Below, piece after piece: positions 59,142-64,000 of a DNA stretch of 64,000 nucleotides. The first letter of the stretch is position 1, and each line of letters starts with the position of its first letter. The translations under genes were made by a program, and so were the position numbers. The notes under the pieces were generated by a model that was not told the origin of the DNA, ran no database searches, and worked only from the letters and a program-made list of their open reading frames with translations. The DNA is from JACKBK01 sp963707275 (GTDB lineage Bacteria; Chloroflexota; Anaerolineae; JAAEKA01): the NCBI GenBank assembly GCA_963707275.1, contig CAVPPH010000003.1, forward strand, positions 655,987 to 719,986, read 5' to 3'.

Positions 59142-59344
59142 TTCAGTTCTGGCGAGCAACTATTCTGGCTTCTACGGTAAACAGCAGATTTCGAAACAAG
59201 TTCATCCCCTCATCGACCGGTTCGCTGGAAGGGAATAACCGGTAGCTGAGTTGCGCAAACGGTGCGCCAAACATATAATCCGGGCAGGGTTTGAACAACC
59301 ACCCCGACCGGATACTCTGCCAGATCACCAGCAGCCAGGGATTC

Positions 59345-62114
59345 ATGACCACTCCTGAAGAGCGGGCACGCCAGAATATCGACATACTCCTTGAAGCCGC
59401 CGGCTGGATGGTGCAATCGCGCGACCAACTCAATCTGGGCGCGTCGGACGGCGTTGCCGTGCGTGAGTTCCCTCTCAGCACCGGTTTCGCCGACTACCTG
59501 CTGTTCGTCGACCGCAAGGCCATCGGCGCGGTGGAGGCCAAGGCTGAAGGCGCGACCCTCAGCGGCGTCGAGGCGCAGTCGGCCAAGTACGCCGTCGGGT
59601 TGAGCAGCTACGCCACGCGCCTGGCGCTCGCCGCTGCCCTTCCTCTACGAGAGCACCGGCGTCGAGACCTATTTCACCGACGGTCTCGATCCCGACCCGC
59701 GCAGCCGGCGCGTCTTCGCCTTCCATCGCCCTGTAACGCTGCGCGCCTCCGTGCAGGACACGTCCACTCTGCGCGGCCGGCTGCAAACACTTCCCCCATT
59801 GATCACCACCGGCCTGTGGCCGGCTCAGATCGAGGCGGTCACCAACCTGGAGCAGTCGTTGGCCGCCAACCGCCCGCGCGCCTTGATCCAGATGGCCACC
59901 GGCAGCGGCAAGACCTTCACCGCGGTGACCGCCGTCTACCGGCTGATCAAGTTCGCCAAGGCGCGCCGCGTGCTCTTCTTGGTGGATCGCAGCAACCTGG
60001 GCCGGCAGGCCTACAACGAGTTTCGCCAGTACGTCACCCCCGACGACGGACGCAAGTTCGGCGAGCTGTACAACGTCCAGCATATGCGCTCCAACGTCCT
60101 GGACCCGGTCAGCAAGGTCTGCATCACCACCGATGCAGCGGCTCTACTCCATGCTGCGCGGCGAGGCGGAGTTCGATCCCGGCGCTGGAGGAGCAGTCGC
60201 TGTGGGAACTGGGCGCGGCGCTGGACCAGCCGCGCACCCGGGACGTGGCCTACAACAGCTACCTGCCGCCCGAGTACTTCGACTTCATCGTGGTGGACGA
60301 GTGCCATCGCTCCATCTACAGTCTGTGGCGGCAGGTACTGGAATACTTCGACGCCTTCCTCATCGGGCTGACGGCTACGCCGGCCAAGCAGACCTTCGGC
60401 TTCTTTCGCCGCAACCTGGTGATGGAGTACTCCCGCCAGCGGGCAGTAGCCGACGGCGTCAACGTGGACGGCGTGGTCTACGAGATCAGAACCCGCATCA
60501 CCGGCCAGGGCAGCACAGTGGAGGCGGGCAACGTGGTCAAGCAGATGGACCGCAAGACCCGAGCCGAGCGCTGGGAGGAACTGGACGAGGACCTGGAATA
60601 CGAGGCGCGCCAGCTTGATCGGGAAGTGGTAGCCGAGGACCAATTGCGCACCGTGGTGCGCGCCTTCCGCGACCGGTTGTTCGGCGACCTCTTCCCCGGC
60701 CGCAGCCATGTGCCCAAGACCATCGTCTTCGCCAAGGACGACGCTCACGCCGAGCGCATCGTGCGCGTGATGCGCGAGGAGTTCGGCAAGGGCAACGACT
60801 TCTGCCAGAAGATCACCTACCGTGTCACCGGCGTCAACACCGACGACCTGATCAGCGCCTTTCGCAACAGCTACAACCCGCGCATCGCCGTCACCGTCGA
60901 CATGATCTCCACCGGCACCGACATCAAGCCGGTGGAGTGCCTGCTCTTCATGCGGCTGGTCAAGTCGCGGGTGCTGTTCGAGCAGATGGTGGGCCGCGGC
61001 ACGCGCGTCATCGACCTCAACGACCTGCTGGCGGTGACGCCCGATGCGCCCGGCAAGGATCACTTCGTCATCGTCGACGCGGTCGGCATCGTCGAACATC
61101 CCAAGATCGACCTCGAGACGCTGGATCGCAAGGCGTCAGTGGGTTTCGCCAAGCTGCTGGAGCAGGTGGCACTGGGCGCATGGGATGGGGACACCCTTTC
61201 CACGCTGGCCGGCCGGCTGGCGCGGCTCAACGGCAAACTGAGCGAGCAGGATGCCTACGACATCGCTACCCACAGCGGCGGGCTGACCTTGCGGCAGATC
61301 AGCAACCGGCTGCTGGATGCCATCGATCCCGACGTGCACCTGGAAGCGGCGCGCGCGAGCAACCGGCAGCGATGATCCGTCCGAGGTGGAGATCGGCGCG
61401 GCAGCTGAACGGCTGACCGAGGAAGCGGCCGGCCTCTTCGACTCGGCGGAACTGCGGCGCACGCTGGCCGACATCCAGGCGCGCGACGAGCAGACCATCG
61501 ATCACATCAGCGAGGACGCGATCCTGGCAGCCGGCTACAGCGACAGCGAGGCGGCGCGTGCGCTCTACACCGTCGACTCCTTCCGCCAGTTCATCTTCGA
61601 GCACCGCGACGAGATCGCCGCGCTGGACATCATTTACCGGCAGCCGTACCAGAAGCGGCGGTTGACCTTTGCGCAACTCAAGGAGCTGGCCCAGCGGCTG
61701 GAACTGCCGCCCAACGCCTGGACCACCGATGCGCTGTGGCGAGCCTACGCGCAACTGGAGCGGGACAAGGTGCGCGGCGTGGGCGGCAAGCGGGTGCTGG
61801 CCGATCTGGTCAGCCTGGTGCGCCACGCCGTGCAACTGGACGAGGACCTGACCCCCTATCCGGAGCAGGTGCAGGCGCGCTACCGGGAGTGGCTGACCGC
61901 GCAGGAGTCAGCCGGGCGCAGTTTCACGCCCGAGCAGCGCTGGTGGCTGGACGAGATCGCCGAATACATCGGCGTCAACCTGGAGATCCAGCCCGAGGAC
62001 CTGGACTACGGCGAGTTCTTCAACCGCGGCGGCCGCATCGGCGCGATGCAGGTGTTTGGTGCGCAGTGGATGGCGCTGGTGGATGAGTTGAACGTTGAGT
62101 TGGCGGTGTCCTGA
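59345..62114 (+). CDS. hsdR: Type I restriction enzyme R subunit, three frameshifts
   Basis: About 920 residues from the ATG at 59345. The N-terminal PD-(D/E)xK nuclease is F-A-D-Y-L-L-F-V-D..V-E-A-K. A shift near 59640 moves to the frame F-L-Y-E-S-T-G-V-E and the helicase motifs M-A-T-G-S-G-K-T (Walker A) and R-V-L-F-L-V-D-R; a second near 60140 returns to V-V-D-E-C-H-R-S (DEAD box), G-L-T-A-T-P (motif III) and Q-M-V-G-R-G-T-R (motif VI); a third near 61370 leads to the EcoEI-like C-terminal domain. HsdR cuts and translocates DNA when sited by HsdS. hsdM is not in the window. Confidence 0.88.
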
Positions 62115-62142
62115 CGTGGACAAGTCCTTCCTGAGGTACTGT

Positions 62143-62171
62143 TTGACTTAGCCAATCTCTTGTGCTATGGT
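62143..62171 (+). promoter_or_regulatory. Promoter of the DUF4160/DUF2442 pair
   Basis: TTGACT, 17 bp, TATGGT, 37 bp before the ATG at 62208, so the pair is likely expressed apart from hsdR. Confidence 0.6.
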
Positions 62172-62207
62172 TCAGCTGATCATTGCGACTGATTTGAGGG
62201 AAAAACT

Positions 62208-62450
62208 ATGCCTACCGTCAAAGGTATTTCCGGTCCCTATCGCTTCTACTTCTACAGCTTCGATTGTAATGAGCCGGAGCATGTTCACGCTCAGCGCGAG
62301 AGAATGATCTGCAAATTCTGGCTCAGTCCGATTTCGTTGAGCCAAAACGAGGGCTATTCTCCAAGAGAATTGAACCGGATACGCCAATTGGTAGAAACTC
62401 ACCGCGATAGAATAATGGAGGCTTGGGATGAACACTGTGGTCAAGGTTGA
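62208..62450 (+). CDS. DUF4160 protein
   Basis: 80 residues: Y-R-F-Y-F-Y-S-F-D-C-N-E-P-E-H-V-H-A-Q-R (the P-x-H-V-H motif of DUF4160), then K-F-W-L-S-P and R-E-L-N-R-I-R-Q-L-V. Often paired with DUF2442 and proposed as part of toxin-antitoxin-like modules. It overlaps the next gene by 23 bases. Confidence 0.85.
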   Translation: MPTVKGISGPYRFYFYSFDCNEPEHVHAQRERMICKFWLSPISLSQNEGYSPRELNRIRQLVETHRDRIMEAWDEHCGQG

Positions 62451-62709
62451 AGTCAGAATTAGGGACATGGAAATTACCGAAGATACGCTGACGGCCCATT
62501 TGATGGATGGGCGCACGATCAGCGTCCCACTGGTCTGGTCCTGGCGCTTGAGCGAAGCCACGCCGGAACAGCGGGCCAATTTTGAGATCATTGGCAATGG
62601 TCATGGGGTGCATTGGCCGGACATAGACGAAGACATCAGCGCTGAAGGGATGCTGTACGGCGTGCCTGCACCGCGACCAAAGCATCAACGTGTCGCCTTG
62701 CCTGCCTAG
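62428..62709 (+). CDS. DUF2442 protein
   Basis: 93 residues with L-M-D-G-R-T-I-S-V-P-L-V-W and G-V-H-W-P-D-I-D-E-D-I-S-A-E, the DUF2442 hallmark (H-W-P-x-L-D-E-D). Partner of the DUF4160 gene. Function not established. Confidence 0.87.
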   Translation: MNTVVKVEVRIRDMEITEDTLTAHLMDGRTISVPLVWSWRLSEATPEQRANFEIIGNGHGVHWPDIDEDISAEGMLYGVPAPRPKHQRVALPA

Positions 62710-62833
62710 ATTGAAACGCGTTGTGACGTCAATATTTCGTTGAGCGGGCCGGTCTGGTTGTGGATTGACTCACGAGGATTGCCACCGGGATTAGACGTCC
62801 CAGCGTGTAACGCCGATGAATTGAGGTGGCGTA

Positions 62834-63175
62834 GTGCATGGTTTGGAACGTATCACCAGCACGTCTGACATCCTGGGTGGCAAGCCATGCATCCGGGGGA
62901 TGCGCATCGCGGTCTCGCTGATCGTCAACCTGGTGGCCAACGGAATGACCACGGCCGAGATAATCGATGAGTATCCTGGCCTGGAACCGGAAGACATGCG
63001 CCAGGCGTTGCTGTACGCCGCGTGGGTTGTCGACGGCGCAACGACAGATAGCGAGCCAGCGCCGTACCTGACACACGGCATGTTGAGAACCGGGTCACAA
63101 TCGCCGACCGATGAGGAGTTGCAGGCCAGCTACGTCGGCTACTTGATGGACAAATATCAGGTGAACACGGGATGA
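62834..63175 (+). CDS. DUF433 antitoxin-like protein
   Basis: 113 residues from the GTG at 62834 (GAGGTGG upstream). I-L-G-G-K-P-C-I-R-G-M-R-I-A-V-S and Y-P-G-L-E-P-E-D-M-R-Q-A-L are the DUF433 landmarks, a helix-turn-helix-like fold found in antitoxins (VapB45 type) usually next to a DUF5615 PIN toxin. No such toxin follows; instead its stop overlaps the start of the hsdS remnant (ATGA at 63172-63175). Confidence 0.83.
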   Translation: MHGLERITSTSDILGGKPCIRGMRIAVSLIVNLVANGMTTAEIIDEYPGLEPEDMRQALLYAAWVVDGATTDSEPAPYLTHGMLRTGSQSPTDEELQASYVGYLMDKYQVNTG

Positions 63176-64000
63176 ACGGGCTGCCGGCCGGCTGGGTGTG
63201 GACGACGCTGGAGCGAAGTCGCTCGAATCGGGAGTTGGTCCGAAGGCAATCCAAGGCATGACCGATGGGGAGTTCTCGTTCGGGAAGGTTTCGGACATTT
63301 AAACGCCGTTTCAACCAACGATGGTGCGCCAGTGAGCGGAGTGAATTTCTAGACGCACGAACGGGACACGAGCGAACTGCTGAGGCCTAAGAGCACCGGT
63401 CGGCTCAACTCGTTCTGTCGAGGATCGGTGCGTCAAGCCAATCGAGGGCCATCAACTTGGTACCTGTGTTGGCAGACAACAATCTGATGCATCTGGATTT
63501 GCCGCGATCTGACAGGTGAGCGGATTCCAACGTATCTGCTATTATCTTCGTGCAACATCGATTGATCTTGGTGCAGCATGTCGACAGGCAACGACAGTTC
63601 AAGTCAATCAGCGAAGTCGAAGTTGGACGGATGGCATATTCCCCTCGCTCCTCTCCCCGAACAACACCGCATCGTCGCCGAGATCGAGACCCAGTTCACC
63701 CGCCTGGATGCCGGCGTCGCCGCGCTCGAAACGGGTGCAGGCCAACCTGCGGCGCTACAAGGCGTCCGTGCTCAAGGCCGCCTGCGAAGGGCGTCTCGTG
63801 CCCACCGAGGCGGAGCTGGCACGTGTCGAGGGTCGCCCTTACGAGCCGGCCGATGCACTGCTGCAACGCATCCTGGCCGAGCGTCGCGCCAGGTGGCAGG
63901 CGGAGAACCCGGGCAAGAAATACAAGGAGCCGGCCGAGCCTGACACCGATGACCTGCCGGAGTTGCCGGAGGGGTGGGTGTGGGCGAGGGCTGGAGCAGG
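63172..64000 (+). pseudogene. hsdS: Type I restriction S subunit, broken; continues beyond window
   Basis: The ATG at 63172 starts M-N-G-L-P-A-G-W-V-W-T-T-L, the standard HsdS start. A shift near 63215 gives I-Q-G-M-T-D-G-E-F-S-F-G-K-V-S-D-I and a stop at 63301. The rest of the first target domain (to about 63560) has no clear frame, though C-Y-Y-L-R-A may be its end. At 63630 the central conserved region resumes: P-L-A-P-L-P-E-Q-H-R-I-V-A-E-I, a shift near 63735, then Y-K-A-S-V-L-K-A-A-C-E-G-R-L-V-P and L-P-E-G-W-V-W-A at the right edge, the start of the second target domain. DNA specificity of this R-M system is uncertain. Confidence 0.75.

Overview
The window reads as a high-GC chromosome segment from a Chloroflexota bacterium, probably of the Anaerolineae/Caldilineae type. 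That placement is an inference. It rests on long secreted proteins with Thr-Pro stalks, a C-terminal tail of the form YLPLI-x-K, a T-box leader on pheST, a Rex repressor, a ferredoxin-dependent 2-oxoacid oxidoreductase and many fold-back repeats. No rRNA, tRNA, prophage or CRISPR array was recognised.

Layout. 1-6.2 kb: an IPT/TIG-repeat protein cut by the left edge, a TerC-like membrane protein, an M3 oligopeptidase broken by an in-frame TAG, and a membrane-anchored amidase. 6.3-12.9 kb (minus strand): a polysaccharide export block (Wzz-like, flippase, methyltransferase) and a secreted esterase-like protein. 13-19 kb (minus): two CBS-pair proteins, an aminotransferase, a universal stress protein and a korDABC-like operon. 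19.1-25.9 kb: rex with a divergent promoter, a Yip1-like protein, a MacA-like adaptor with its ATPase but no permease, and comEC. 25.9-28.1 kb: a toxin-antitoxin cluster mixed with duplicated fragments. 28.2-32.5 kb: a two-gene phosphorelay. 32.5-38.5 kb: an orphan gene, a large surface protein, an MntA/HepT pair and a dockerin-like secreted protein. 38.6-47.4 kb: ino1, a small metalloprotease, a tocopherol-cyclase-like protein, a hicAB relic, DUF5661 and YigZ genes, and T-box-pheS-pheT. 47.4-52.1 kb: nested fold-back repeats, an NCKX-like antiporter, an orphan permease, an iron-binding lipoprotein and a DtxR-type regulator. 52.4-59.1 kb: three large secreted or surface proteins. 59.3-64 kb: a type I restriction locus with small antitoxin-like genes between hsdR and a broken hsdS.

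Genes that probably work together: korDABC with the CBS and Usp sensors around it (nucleotide-responsive energy metabolism); rex controlling itself and the divergent Yip1 gene; the two kinases at 28-32 kb; DtxR with the iron-binding protein; and the export block with the surface proteins.

A warning on quality: I count roughly 30 single-base frameshifts and two damaging substitutions, many of them in housekeeping genes (pheT, korA, korB, comEC, hsdR). Most of those I resolved are +1. Sequencing or assembly error is the simplest explanation, so broken genes are given here at their inferred full extent with the shift positions stated. The strongest non-error signals are the repeat ecology (a 34-nt hairpin family, two large fold-back elements, heptad/octad repeat hairpins inside the pheST operon) and the single operator-like site covering both -35 boxes of the rex divergent promoters.
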